Part shown: positions 8,428-17,082 of the stretch, piece after piece
Layout of the letters: each line of letters opens with the position of its first letter
Numbering within the stretch: position 1 is the stretch's first letter
From: Nitrospirillum iridis
GTDB taxonomy: Bacteria > Pseudomonadota > Alphaproteobacteria > Azospirillales > Azospirillaceae
Length of the DNA stretch: 64,000 bases
Direction of reading: 5' to 3'
Assembly: GCF_014205765.1 (NCBI RefSeq)
Contig: NZ_JACIIZ010000011.1
Location: 209,707-273,706, forward strand
Position numbers and translations under genes: made by a program
The notes under the pieces: generated by a model
Databases searched by the model: none
What the model was told of the DNA's origin: nothing
The model's input: only the letters and a program-made list of their open reading frames with translations

Positions 8428-9747
8428 ATGCACATGGATGACATGATTCTGATCAGCGTGGACGACCATATCAGCGAGCCGCCCGATATGTTCGAACGCC
8501 ATTTGACGGGTGACGCCCTGGCGTCCGCGCCCAAGTTCTGCGTCGCGGAAAACGGCACCAGCTACTGGTCCTACCAGGGCATGTACCTGCCGTCCGTGGG
8601 CCTGAACGCCGTCGTCGGCCGCCCCCTGGAGGAATATGGCATGGAGCCGACCTCGCTGGAGCAGCTGCGGCCTGGCTGCTTCGACGTGCATGCCCGCATC
8701 GAGGATATGAATGTCAACGGCATCGCCGCCTCGCTGAACTTCGGCAGCTGCGTCGGCTTCGACGGTAATCGCTTTCACAAGGCCGCCGACAAGGACGCGG
8801 CCCTGGTCCACCTGCGCGCCTACAACGACTGGCACATCCTGGACTGGTGCGGCGCCTATCCGGGGCGCTTCATCCCCTGCGGGTTGCTGCCCACCTGGAA
8901 CATGGACGCCACGGTTGAGGAGATCAAACGCATTGCCGGCATGGGCTGCACGGCGGTGTCGGTCAGCGACAACCCGACCTCCCAGGGCCTGCCCAGCATT
9001 CACAATGATTATTGGCAGCCGTTCTGGAAGGCCATCGTTGAGCATGACATCACCATCTGCACCCACATCGGGGCGGGCAACCCGGCGCCGCACGCTTCAA
9101 TGGAAACCCCGATCGAGGCTTGGATCACCACCATGCCCATGTCGATCTCGACGGGGGCGGCCGACTGGCTGCAGCTGAAGGCCCTTCACGATTATCCTGA
9201 GCTGCGCATCGCCCTTTCCGAGGGCGGCATCGGCTGGGTTCCCTATTTCATGGAACGGGCCGATTTTTCCAACTGGCGGCATCGGGCCTGGACCAACTCC
9301 GTGTTCCAGGGGGAGGTGAAGCCCAGCGACATCTTCAAGAAGCATTTCCTGAATTGCTTCATCGACGACCGCTTCGGCCTCAAGAACGTGGATGCCATCG
9401 GTGAGGACAACATCGCTTATGAATGCGATTATCCGCATTCAGACTCCCTGTGGCCCGAGGTGCCGGAACATCTCTGGGATTCGGTTCAGCACCTGACGCA
9501 AACCCAGATCGACAAGATCACGCATCAGAACGCCATGCGCTTCTTCCGTTTCGACCTGTTCAAGCATCACAAACGTGAGGAGCTCACGGTGGGCGCGTTG
9601 CGGGCCGCCGCCGCGGCTGCCGGGGTTGATGTCTCCACGAAATCGTCGGGCGGCGCCAAGCCGGTGGAGGATGGCGTTTCCCGCCCCATCACCTCCGGTG
9701 ACCTGATGAAGATGTTCGCGCATCACTCGAAGAAGACGGCGGCCTGA
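8428..9747 (+). CDS. Metal-dependent amidohydrolase (ACMSD-like family)
   Basis: A 439-residue protein of the amidohydrolase-2 group, whose members decarboxylate or hydrolyse ring-cleavage products. The N-terminus SVDDHISEPPDMFERHL has the DDHxxEPP variant of the usual HxH metal motif. Downstream metal-ligand candidates are the His in ICTHIGAGN and the Asp in YECDYPHSDS. A GGGAG-like ribosome-binding site lies about 10 bases before the ATG. It closes the DUF35-thiolase operon, and a plus-strand terminator follows. Relatives of this DDH subtype are frequent in steroid and terpenoid catabolic clusters. Whether it hydrolyses a C-C bond, a lactone or a carboxylate cannot be told here. Confidence 0.88.
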   Translation: MHMDDMILISVDDHISEPPDMFERHLTGDALASAPKFCVAENGTSYWSYQGMYLPSVGLNAVVGRPLEEYGMEPTSLEQLRPGCFDVHARIEDMNVNGIAASLNFGSCVGFDGNRFHKAADKDAALVHLRAYNDWHILDWCGAYPGRFIPCGLLPTWNMDATVEEIKRIAGMGCTAVSVSDNPTSQGLPSIHNDYWQPFWKAIVEHDITICTHIGAGNPAPHASMETPIEAWITTMPMSISTGAADWLQLKALHDYPELRIALSEGGIGWVPYFMERADFSNWRHRAWTNSVFQGEVKPSDIFKKHFLNCFIDDRFGLKNVDAIGEDNIAYECDYPHSDSLWPEVPEHLWDSVQHLTQTQIDKITHQNAMRFFRFDLFKHHKREELTVGALRAAAAAAGVDVSTKSSGGAKPVEDGVSRPITSGDLMKMFAHHSKKTAA

Positions 9748-9774
9748 TACGGCTCAGCCAGCGTCATGACGGGG

Positions 9775-9799
9775 AAGGGGGCCTTGGCGCCCCCTTTTT
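9775..9799 (+). terminator. Rho-independent terminator of the amidohydrolase operon
   Basis: An 8-bp stem (AAGGGGGC pairing with GCCCCCTT) with a six-base loop is followed by a T-run, 27 bases after the amidohydrolase stop codon. This is a textbook intrinsic terminator reading rightward. Confidence 0.85.
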
Positions 9800-9841
9800 C
9801 CTGGGGGCGGATAAGGAACATTGGAGACAAGGAACATTGAC

Positions 9842-9870
9842 AAAAAAGGGCGCCCTCAACGGGCGCCCTT
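9842..9870 (-). terminator. Rho-independent terminator of the iclR gene
   Basis: A perfect 10-bp inverted repeat (AAGGGCGCCC, loop TCAAC, GGGCGCCCTT) has an A-tract on its left side, which becomes a T-run when read on the minus strand. It lies just beyond the IclR stop codon. Together with the plus-strand terminator upstream it insulates two converging transcripts. Confidence 0.85.
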
Positions 9871-9905
9871 AAGTTCTCGTGCCTGCGTGAAAAGAAGATG
9901 GAGGG

Positions 9906-10742
9906 TCAGACGGCCTTCAGTTCCGGCTCGGAATAGGTCGGGCGGGTGGGATGGGGGAACGGGATCGGACGGCTGTCGCCGGCCTGGATATAGGGCTCCA
10001 CAGCCTCCTGCAGGCACTGCAGCAAGGCGGCTTGGTCGATTTGCAGGGACGGCTCATAGACGAAGCCGATGGCCAGTGGATGCCGTTCTGGCTGCCCGGG
10101 CAGCAGCAGGGCCATGACCTCGGCCGTGGAACCGCAGCCGACGGGGCCATGGGCATAGCCGCGTGCCTGGCAGGCGCTGACGCGGCTGGCCATGTCCGCG
10201 AAGGTCGGCTTGTTCTCCCCCTCCTGGTCGGCCAGCAGTCGGCGGATCAGGCCGTCCCGTCGCGGTTGCGCGATGGTCGACAGCAGCAACCATCCGGCGG
10301 CGGAACCGGTCAGGCGCTCCTGCACACCCCCGTAGAGATTGGAAAGCGCGCCGGACGAGGGATTGCCGGTGCGGCTGCGCCAGGAAAAGATTTGAGAGCG
10401 GATGCCGACGATGCCGAAGGTCGCCACCGTCAGGCCGGTTTGCACGACCAGCTGGTCGATCAGGTGCGTCAGCCGGCCGTCGCGCACGATCGCGGGCTGG
10501 AATCCGGAACCCAGCATCGCCGCCCGCTGGGACAATGAATAGGTCCTTGATAGTGGATTTTTGTAGAGAAGACCGAGATCAACCAAGCTGGCAAGCAATT
10601 CAGATGTGCTTGACTGCGGCCAATCATAACGGCGCACGATATCCATTACCGTGACCTCACGACCTTCATCATCGATGAATTCAAATATGTCGACGACTCG
10701 CTTGGCGATCTTCGCCTTGTTGCCGACCTGAGTAAGGGTCAT
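9906..10742 (-). CDS. IclR family transcriptional regulator
   Basis: A 278-residue regulator with an N-terminal winged helix-turn-helix (KIAKRVVDIFEFIDDEG through SSTSELLASLVDLGLL) and a C-terminal IclR-type effector-binding domain. IclR proteins usually bind small carboxylic or aromatic effectors and control adjacent catabolic genes. It is the last gene of a minus-strand run (CoA-transferase, small protein, two acyl-CoA ligases), but a 129-base gap with an inverted repeat precedes it, so it may have its own promoter and autoregulate. A clear terminator follows. Confidence 0.9.
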   Translation of the reverse strand: MTLTQVGNKAKIAKRVVDIFEFIDDEGREVTVMDIVRRYDWPQSSTSELLASLVDLGLLYKNPLSRTYSLSQRAAMLGSGFQPAIVRDGRLTHLIDQLVVQTGLTVATFGIVGIRSQIFSWRSRTGNPSSGALSNLYGGVQERLTGSAAGWLLLSTIAQPRRDGLIRRLLADQEGENKPTFADMASRVSACQARGYAHGPVGCGSTAEVMALLLPGQPERHPLAIGFVYEPSLQIDQAALLQCLQEAVEPYIQAGDSRPIPFPHPTRPTYSEPELKAV

Positions 10743-10777
10743 GCCGCAGTCCTCCCATGTTTTACTGGGATAGTCTG

Positions 10778-10826
10778 CTCATTTTTGGGTCGAGTCAACA
10801 AAAAATGATAGTGTCTCATTTTTTGG
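10778..10826. promoter_or_regulatory. Candidate operator upstream of iclR
   Basis: The segment contains a perfect 9-bp inverted repeat (AAAAAATGA, seven-base spacer, TCATTTTTT; 10800-10824) and a second, direct copy of the right half-site (CTCATTTTTGGG at 10778). It lies 36-84 bases upstream of the IclR start codon in an otherwise GC-rich region. The symmetry suits a dimeric regulator and suggests autoregulation. It could instead be a weak terminator of the upstream ligase gene, because the right arm ends in T residues. Confidence 0.5.
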
Positions 10827-10871
10827 TGCGTCGCAAAAACGTTTCCCTGTTCCGGCTGAAAATCTCTGACG

Positions 10872-12350
10872 CTATCCAGCGATTCCCTGAAGCAGGCGTT
10901 TGACCGCCACCCTGTCTGTCTTGTGCGATGCCGTGCGGGGCAGGTCGGCACAAAAGCCCCAGAAAACAGGGATGTGGGTGGCGGGCAGGTGCCCCCGCAG
11001 ATGGGTCGCCAAGGAAGCGCCGCCGGGCGCCTCATACCCTGTTCGCACCTGCACCAGCGCGCCGGGAACCTCTCCCAGACGCCGGTCGGGAAGGGCGGCC
11101 ACAGCCGCGTCCGCGATGGCGGGATGAAGGCGCAGCGCCTGCTCTATCGTTTCCGGCAAGAGCTTGAAGCCGCCGCGCATGATGGCGCCGTCCGCCCGCC
11201 CCCGATGGAACAGAAAGCCATCGGCGTCGATGACCGCCAGGTCGGAGGTCGTGATCCAGTCGGGGCCCATGCGGGGCGATACCACTTGCAGCAGGCCCTC
11301 CGCTCCGGGCGGAAGGGGGGCGCCGGTCCCGGGCTCCACCACCCGCAGGCGCGCGCCACCGATGGCTTGGCCGACGCTGCCGAATTTTTCCCGGCCCCAG
11401 CGGCCGTGCAGGGCCGGCGTCATCGCCGCCACCGGGCCGCCGAACTCCGTGGCGCCGTAGGACAACAGGATGGGGATGCCGTACTTGTCCTCGAACGCGT
11501 GGTGAACGGCGGGGTCCAGCGGCGCGGCGCCCGTTCCCAATCCCTTCAGGCTGGCCAGGTCTTCCTTGGGGATGTCGGCATCCAGAACCATACGCACACA
11601 AGCAGCCGGCATCCCGGCCTGGGGAGGGCGATAGGTCACGACATAGTCGCGCCACGCCTGGACCGAGAACCGCTCCAAAAGTACGACGCGCTGCCCATGA
11701 AGCAACGGGGGCAAGGTCGAGTAGATGCCGGAGATGTTGCCGATCGGAAAGAACAGCAGGGCCGGGGGCAGAGCGGATACCGCCGCCGGCGCCACCGCCG
11801 CGAGCGCGCTGCGGCCCACGATATGGTCGGCGATCATGGCATGGGTTGCGGCGAACGGCTTCGGTGGTCCAGTCGTGCCGCTGGTCAGGATCTCGATCTC
11901 CGCTTCGTCCGGCGCGGGCCCGGTGGCGGCCCCCAAAGCCGCCGGCAGAACCAGGACTGGCGCCGCGAGCGTGTCGATGGCGATCAGGCCGATACCGGCG
12001 GCGCGTAGAGGGGCCGTGACCTCCTCCGTGACATCCATGCTGTCCAGCACGGCGAAGGCAGACGCCCCGCGCAGGACATCCCGGACAATGCCGGCCGGCG
12101 ATTGGAAGGCGTAGCTCATGCGTATGGTGCGGCCCTGGCGCAGCAGCGCCAGCAGCGCCGCCAGCGAAGAGGGCCGGTTGCGGGGAACGAAGGCGACGGT
12201 GGCGTCGGCGCCGCCCGCAACCGTCAACGCGTCCAGCTGATCGGCGAAGGTGCTAATCTCGCTCCAGCTGGTCCAGGCATCACCGAATTCGATGGCCGGG
12301 CCGGTATGGCGGCGCAGGGCGTCGGCGACCCTTTCCCCCAGGGTCGTCAT
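10872..12350 (-). CDS. AMP-dependent acyl-CoA ligase
   Basis: A 492-residue adenylate-forming enzyme that would activate a carboxylic acid to its acyl-CoA through an acyl-AMP intermediate. The phosphate-binding loop is ILTSGTTGPPKP. The LSYGATEFGG segment matches the A5 motif, and the hinge/C-terminal domain begins near GRADGAIMRGGFKLLPETIE. The C-terminal catalytic Lys region reads PRTASHKTDR rather than the common GK pattern, but the lysine is kept. It follows another ligase gene by only four bases. Two different ligases in one operon suggest activation of two acids, for example side-chain and ring-derived. The substrate is unknown. Confidence 0.9.
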   Translation of the reverse strand: MTTLGERVADALRRHTGPAIEFGDAWTSWSEISTFADQLDALTVAGGADATVAFVPRNRPSSLAALLALLRQGRTIRMSYAFQSPAGIVRDVLRGASAFAVLDSMDVTEEVTAPLRAAGIGLIAIDTLAAPVLVLPAALGAATGPAPDEAEIEILTSGTTGPPKPFAATHAMIADHIVGRSALAAVAPAAVSALPPALLFFPIGNISGIYSTLPPLLHGQRVVLLERFSVQAWRDYVVTYRPPQAGMPAACVRMVLDADIPKEDLASLKGLGTGAAPLDPAVHHAFEDKYGIPILLSYGATEFGGPVAAMTPALHGRWGREKFGSVGQAIGGARLRVVEPGTGAPLPPGAEGLLQVVSPRMGPDWITTSDLAVIDADGFLFHRGRADGAIMRGGFKLLPETIEQALRLHPAIADAAVAALPDRRLGEVPGALVQVRTGYEAPGGASLATHLRGHLPATHIPVFWGFCADLPRTASHKTDRVAVKRLLQGIAG

Positions 12351-12354
12351 CGTC

Positions 12355-13854
12355 TCAATCCTTGAACCAGGTTTTCACTTCGCGCCGTAACAGCTTGCCG
12401 AGTTCGTTATAGGGGAGGGCGTCGACGAACAGGATGCGCTCCGGCACACGGGAGGATCGCAGGCGACTGCGGATCAGGTCGCGCAGTTCGGTGTCGCTGG
12501 GCGCCGCCTTGTCACCCCGAACGATCACCGCCAGACCCACGGCTTCTCCCCACTCGACCGATGGGATGGCCACGGCGCAGGCGTCGGCTAGGGCGGGATG
12601 GGTCAGCAGCACATCCTCAATCTCGCCTGGCGACATGTTCTCCCCACCCCGGACGATGACGTCGTCGGCCCGGCCGGATAGGAAGAGATAGCCGTCACTG
12701 TCCAGCCAGCCGGCGTCCCGTGTGGGGAACCAGCCTTGGGCGTCCAGGGCGGACCGCTCGCGATATTCACCGGAGACCTGGTCGCCGCGGACATAGATTT
12801 CGCCCCGCTCGCCGGTGGGCAGGACGCGGCCATCCTCATCCCGGATTTCGATCTCGACCGTCGGTAGGGGGCGACCGACCGACCCCAGCCGGGCACGTGT
12901 CGCCGGGTCGGTGGACGCATGCGCCGCGCGATGCTCCTCCGGCCCCAGGATGGCGATGGTGGAGCTGGTTTCCGTCAGCCCGTAGGCATTGGTGAACCCG
13001 GTTCCCGGGAACAGGTCCAGTGCCCGATGAATGAGTTCCAGCGGCATGCGTCCACCACCGTAGGCGATGGCTTTCAGGGCCGGGATCGGGGCGTCCGGCG
13101 TCTTGTCCAGATGCTCGATGATGCGGGCCAGCATGGTTGGCACCACGAAGGCGTTGGTCGCCCCCTCCTTGGCCGCCAGCGCCAGCCAGGCCGCCGGTTC
13201 GAAGGTGGGCAGCAGCAGGATGCGCCGCTGGGCGTAGATGGAACTGAGCAGGGCGGCGATGCCGGCGATGTGATAGGGCGGCACGCTGACCAGCGCCGCC
13301 TCCGCCTCATCGGCGGACGCGAACTCCACCGTTCCCAGGATATAGGACAGCAGATTGGAATGGCGCAGGATCGCGGCCTTGGGGGCCGCTGTGGTTCCGC
13401 TGGTGAACAGCTGGATGGCGATCGTTTCGCCGTCGGATTCCTTGTGATCTTTCGCCGGGGCTCCCCGTCCCTCCGCCTCCCGGACGAACGCGTCGCGGCT
13501 TTGCGGCAGGAGGCCTTCCTGGGTCCAGGCCCCGGCCGCCCGCGCCACATCGCCGATCAGCAGCGCTGGGGCGATGCGGTCGATCAGGGGACCGAGGCCG
13601 GCATCCGCCAGGCGATAGTTCAGCGGCACGTAGGGAACTCCGGCGATGGCCGCGCCAAACAGGGCTATGGCGGCGGCCTCGCTGCTTTCATCCAGCAGCG
13701 CGACATGACGGGCGCCGCTGTCCCGGATCAGGCTGGCCGCCCCCCGGGCGGCGGCCAGCAGGGCGCCGTATGTCCAGCGCCGCCCGCCGCAGACCAGGCC
13801 GACGCGATCTTCCGCCGCGTCCGCGGCCATCTGCAGGATGATTGAGATGTTCAT
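12355..13854 (-). CDS. AMP-dependent acyl-CoA ligase
   Basis: A 499-residue acyl-CoA synthetase of the ANL superfamily. Motifs seen are QLFTSGTTAAPKAAILRH (phosphate loop), NAYGLTETSS (A5), the TRDAGWLDSDGYLFLSGRAD segment and the hinge GGENMSPGEIEDVL. The C-terminal catalytic Lys lies in YNELGKLLRRE. All motifs are intact, so it should be active. It is the upstream ligase of the pair, 13 bases after a small conserved protein gene, and follows the CoA-transferase in the same transcript. It is more canonical than its neighbour and may be the entry-level ligase for the substrate of this island (inference). Confidence 0.92.
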   Translation of the reverse strand: MNISIILQMAADAAEDRVGLVCGGRRWTYGALLAAARGAASLIRDSGARHVALLDESSEAAAIALFGAAIAGVPYVPLNYRLADAGLGPLIDRIAPALLIGDVARAAGAWTQEGLLPQSRDAFVREAEGRGAPAKDHKESDGETIAIQLFTSGTTAAPKAAILRHSNLLSYILGTVEFASADEAEAALVSVPPYHIAGIAALLSSIYAQRRILLLPTFEPAAWLALAAKEGATNAFVVPTMLARIIEHLDKTPDAPIPALKAIAYGGGRMPLELIHRALDLFPGTGFTNAYGLTETSSTIAILGPEEHRAAHASTDPATRARLGSVGRPLPTVEIEIRDEDGRVLPTGERGEIYVRGDQVSGEYRERSALDAQGWFPTRDAGWLDSDGYLFLSGRADDVIVRGGENMSPGEIEDVLLTHPALADACAVAIPSVEWGEAVGLAVIVRGDKAAPSDTELRDLIRSRLRSSRVPERILFVDALPYNELGKLLRREVKTWFKD

Positions 13855-13867
13855 GGGCCACGTCCCT

Positions 13868-14158
13868 TCAGTCGGACGCGGGCAGGGGCTTGGCGTCCTT
13901 CAAGGTCAGGGGTGCCCCGTCGATGCTGAGTGAGCCTTTGCCCGGCTTCACGCAGAGAAGTTCGAATGTGGCGCCGGCATCCACGTACCGCTTCCCCATC
14001 ACTGTACCGGCGGCATGCGCCGGATCGATGGGGTCGGGCTCGGGCGGCCTGTCCACCGCCATGGGCAGGCCACCGCATTCGACCGTGCCTTGGCCGCATT
14101 TGATGACCATCACCTCGGTATCGCAGGTGGCGCTTTTCAGTTTCATGCCAGGTTTCAT
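13868..14158 (-). CDS. Small conserved protein of unknown function
   Basis: A 96-residue protein starting MKPGMKLKSATCDTEVMVIK, with three cysteines in its first half (including VECGG) and one in the second (LLCVKPG). I see no signal peptide or membrane segment. I do not assign a domain. The C-terminal half ends SLSIDGAPLTLKDAKPLP. Its tight placement, 52 bases after the CoA-transferase stop and 13 bases before the ligase start, indicates co-expression. The repeated pattern of Cys and Gly with beta-strand-like stretches suggests a small beta domain. Possibly an accessory or substrate-binding protein for the ligase. Confidence 0.75.
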   Translation of the reverse strand: MKPGMKLKSATCDTEVMVIKCGQGTVECGGLPMAVDRPPEPDPIDPAHAAGTVMGKRYVDAGATFELLCVKPGKGSLSIDGAPLTLKDAKPLPASD

Positions 14159-14210
14159 GTCGCCTCGTTCCGTCGGTTCGTAGCCGTCGGCTCGTTTCGG
14201 TTGGGGGCGG

Positions 14211-15437
14211 TCAGGCGATGGCGCCCGACGCCTTCAGTGTTTCGATCTCATCCCACTCCATGCCGATCTCCATCAGCACGGTCTCGGTGTGTTCCGACGC
14301 CTCGGGGGCGCGGGTGCTGGTCACCGGCGCGCCGTTGAACTGCACGGGGCCGCGCACCAGCCTTAGGGGTTTGCCGCCGTCGGCCGCCTCCACCTCGAAC
14401 AGCATATCGTTGGCTAGCGCCTGTTCGTCGGTCGTGAGGTCCAGCAGGCTTTGGATCGGAGCCCATTGGCCGGAGAAGGTCCTCAGATGCTGGCGCCAAT
14501 AGTCGAAAGGCCGGGAGGCGAATGCCTCCACCAGGATGGCGCTGGCCGGTTCCCAGTTCTGCATCAGGGCGCGGGCTTCGGAAAAGCGGGGGTCCTCGGC
14601 CAGTTCCGGCCGGCCGATGTGGGTGAACAGGCTGCGGATGTGCGGGCCCGGCTGCAGGGTGCAAAGATTGATGGTGCCGCCGTCGGCCGTACGGAAGTTG
14701 CCCATGAAGGGGTTGCCGGCATTGCCACCGGACCGGGGCATGCGGTTGCGCATGACGGTGCCTGTTTCCAGGTAATTGTCGATGGCGGAACCGGACGCCC
14801 ACCAGGCGGTGCTGAGCAGCGAGACGTCGATTTCGATCGCCTCGCCCGTGCGGACGCGGTGGAACAGGGCGGCGGCGATGCCGCCCGCGATGTTCATGCC
14901 GCCGATGCTGTCGCCGAACGCCGGAATGCCCTGCGCCAGGGGCCCCTCAAGCTCGGCCGGGGACATGTTGTGGGCGATGCCGCTGCGCGACCAGAAGGCC
15001 GTGCCGTCAAAGCCGCCGACCTCGCGTTCGGGACCCTTGTCGCCGAAGGCGCTGCCCCGGGCGTAGATGATGTTCGGGTTCACGGCGCGGATATGCGCGA
15101 CGTCGATCTTCAGTTTCGCGCGCGCGCCGGGCAGGTAGTTGGTGAGGAAGACATCGGCCGACTTCGCCAGCTCATAGATCACCCGCTGCCCTTCGGGCGT
15201 GGCGATGTCGACCCCGACGCTGCGCTTGCCCCGGTTGGGATGTTCCATCAGCGCGTTGCGCTTCGGGTCGATCTTGATGCCGCCCAGGTTGATGAAGCCG
15301 CGCTGGGCGTCGCCGCGCGATGGATGCTCGATCTTGATCACGTCGGCACCCCAGTCGGCCAGAATGGCGCCGGCGGCCGGAACGAAGGTGTACTGCGCCA
15401 CCTCCAGCACCCTGATCCCCTTCATCACCTGTGTCAT
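14211..15437 (-). CDS. Family III CoA-transferase (CaiB/BaiF)
   Basis: A 408-residue CaiB/BaiF-type protein; family members move CoA between carboxylic acids or epimerise 2-methylacyl-CoAs. The N-terminus MKGIRVLEVAQYTFVPAAG and GADVIKIEHPSRGD, as well as GEAIEIDVSLLSTAWWASG, are family landmarks. In formyl-CoA transferase and carnitine CoA-transferase an aspartate follows the VSxx segment and carries the acyl group. Here that position appears to be Ser (VSLLS). It is the first gene of the minus-strand ligase operon. It might be a non-classical transferase, a racemase-like enzyme or a binding protein. Confidence 0.88.
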   Translation of the reverse strand: MTQVMKGIRVLEVAQYTFVPAAGAILADWGADVIKIEHPSRGDAQRGFINLGGIKIDPKRNALMEHPNRGKRSVGVDIATPEGQRVIYELAKSADVFLTNYLPGARAKLKIDVAHIRAVNPNIIYARGSAFGDKGPEREVGGFDGTAFWSRSGIAHNMSPAELEGPLAQGIPAFGDSIGGMNIAGGIAAALFHRVRTGEAIEIDVSLLSTAWWASGSAIDNYLETGTVMRNRMPRSGGNAGNPFMGNFRTADGGTINLCTLQPGPHIRSLFTHIGRPELAEDPRFSEARALMQNWEPASAILVEAFASRPFDYWRQHLRTFSGQWAPIQSLLDLTTDEQALANDMLFEVEAADGGKPLRLVRGPVQFNGAPVTSTRAPEASEHTETVLMEIGMEWDEIETLKASGAIA

Positions 15438-15714
15438 CGGTGTTTACTTCCCGTATTCCGTTGAACATCGCGGACTTTCGCCGCTTGCCGTCGCCAAACT
15501 GTTGAAAAATGGTCGTGCCGCTTGTTGCTTGGCAAGCGCAATGGCGTCCAAGGGGGCGGTATCGCCTGACCTAACGCCACGGCGATATTCGGCTTCTATT
15601 GGCGTTGGCATGTTGAGTGCGTGGATCGAACAAGGGAATGCTGCATACGACACGATGGCGCCCAGGGCTGATTATGGCTGTGCGCCTTTTCCCGCTTTCC
15701 CGCGCGAGGCCAGA
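15438..15714. promoter_or_regulatory. Divergent promoter region, CoA-transferase / SDR
   Basis: About 280 non-coding bases between the leftward CoA-transferase/ligase operon and the rightward SDR gene. It contains the 11-base palindrome GCTTGGCAAGC (15527-15537) inside a more AT-rich stretch, a candidate operator half-way between the two starts. No confident sigma-factor box was recognised. Confidence 0.45.
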
Positions 15715-16494
15715 ATGAAAATAGATCCTTCCGTTTCGGCGATCGTCACCGGCGGCGCGTCCGGCCTGGGCCTCGCGACTGTCAGGGCGTTGCGTGACGC
15801 GGGCGCCCGCGTCGCCATCTTCGACATGAACGAGGAGACGGGCCGGCAGGCGGCGGAAGCGACGGGCGCCGCCTTCGTGAAATGCGACGTGTCGACGGAT
15901 GACTCGGTCGACGCCGCCTTCGCCACGGCACGTGCCGTCAACGGACAGGAGCGTGTTCTGGTCTGCTGCGCCGGGGGCGGCAATGCCATTCCCACCGTGC
16001 GCCGGGACAAGGCGACGGGAGAGATCAGGATGTTCCCGTCGGATCAGTTCGAACGGGTCCTGAAGCTCAACACGGTGGGTACCTTCCGCTGTGTCACCCG
16101 CGCGGCGGCGGGCATGATGACCCTGGATCCGGTGGACGGGGAACGGGGGGTGCTGATCAACACGGCCTCCGCCGCGGCGACGGAAGGGCAGATGGGGCAG
16201 GCCGCCTACTCCGCCGCCAAGGCCGGCATCGTCGGCATGACCCTGACCATCGCCCGCGACCTGGCGCGCGAGGCTATCCGCGTCTGCACCATACAGCCGG
16301 GTATTTTCGACACCCCGGCCATGGCGCGGGTCCCCGCCGAGATGAAGCAGGCCCTGGGAGCCATGGTGCCCTTTCCCCCCCGGCTGGGGGCGGCGGAGGA
16401 ATATGCCGGCTTGGCGCTGGAGATCGTCCGCAACGGCTATCTCAACGGCACCACCATCCGCCTGGATGGCGCGATCCGGATGCAGCCCCGCTGA
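15715..16494 (+). CDS. Short-chain dehydrogenase, 3-hydroxyacyl-CoA dehydrogenase type 2-like
   Basis: A 259-residue SDR. The cofactor loop is VTGGASGLGLATVRAL, an Asp after the second strand (IFDMNEETG) predicts NAD preference, INTASAAATEGQ includes the catalytic Ser, and YSAAKAGI has the Tyr/Lys pair. The overall sequence resembles 17-beta-HSD10/3-hydroxyacyl-CoA dehydrogenase type 2 enzymes that oxidise 3-hydroxyacyl-CoAs or hydroxysteroids. The ATG of MKIDPSVSAIV is chosen because it places the cofactor loop at the usual distance from the N-terminus; upstream sequence is the divergent promoter region. It is convergent with the marR-type gene, 21 bases apart. It could supply the third beta-oxidation step with the thiolase nearby. 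Confidence 0.92.
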   Translation: MKIDPSVSAIVTGGASGLGLATVRALRDAGARVAIFDMNEETGRQAAEATGAAFVKCDVSTDDSVDAAFATARAVNGQERVLVCCAGGGNAIPTVRRDKATGEIRMFPSDQFERVLKLNTVGTFRCVTRAAAGMMTLDPVDGERGVLINTASAAATEGQMGQAAYSAAKAGIVGMTLTIARDLAREAIRVCTIQPGIFDTPAMARVPAEMKQALGAMVPFPPRLGAAEEYAGLALEIVRNGYLNGTTIRLDGAIRMQPR

Positions 16495-16515
16495 CTGTCA
16501 CGCTGATGGATGCGC

Positions 16516-17013
16516 TCATGTCTCGGACAGGTCGTCGGGGTGCAGCGGTCCTGTCGGCCAGGTGTCCGCGACATTGTGGGCGATCTTGCCCAACAGTACG
16601 CTCAACTGCGCCAGTTCCGCATCGCTCAGGCCGGCGAAGGTCTCGTATTCCAGGCGTTCGGCCACCGTGCCCAAATGGTCGAGCAGGGGCCGGGTTCCTT
16701 CCGTGATCTCCACATTGTAGGCTCGGCGGTCATCGTTGCGGGGGGTGCGCCTCAGCATGCCTTCCTGGCATAGCTTGTCGATGAGGCGGCCGGCCGATGC
16801 CTCGGTGATCTCCAGCGCCTCCGCGATGGTCCGCTGGGTCATCCCGGGAAAGCGGGCGACGGCGGCGATCAACGTCCATTGCGACCGGGTCACGCCCAGG
16901 TCGGCCACCCGCTGGTCGAAGCGCTTTTTCAACGTCCGCGCCATCACGATGATTTTGATCGAGAGATCGCGCCGAATGCCGAAGCCGCGTCCCGGAAACG
17001 GTTCATTGCTCAT
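16516..17013 (-). CDS. MarR family transcriptional regulator
   Basis: A 165-residue winged-helix regulator. The recognition region runs from LGVTRSQWTLIAAVARFPG through TIAEALEITEASAGRLIDKL, followed by the wing RRTPRNDDRRAYNVEIT, a hallmark of MarR proteins. The ATG of MSNEPFPGRG is preferred over one eight codons upstream, since family members start close to the first helix. It lies 69 bases downstream of the thiolase gene on the same strand and may be co-transcribed with it. MarR proteins often respond to aromatic or CoA-linked metabolites; the effector here is unknown. Confidence 0.9.
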   Translation of the reverse strand: MSNEPFPGRGFGIRRDLSIKIIVMARTLKKRFDQRVADLGVTRSQWTLIAAVARFPGMTQRTIAEALEITEASAGRLIDKLCQEGMLRRTPRNDDRRAYNVEITEGTRPLLDHLGTVAERLEYETFAGLSDAELAQLSVLLGKIAHNVADTWPTGPLHPDDLSET

Positions 17014-17082
17014 GCCTGTCCCTCCTCGGGCCACCATAGCGTTCGGGGGCGCAAAAGGAAGGGAATGCCGACGGGACAGGGA

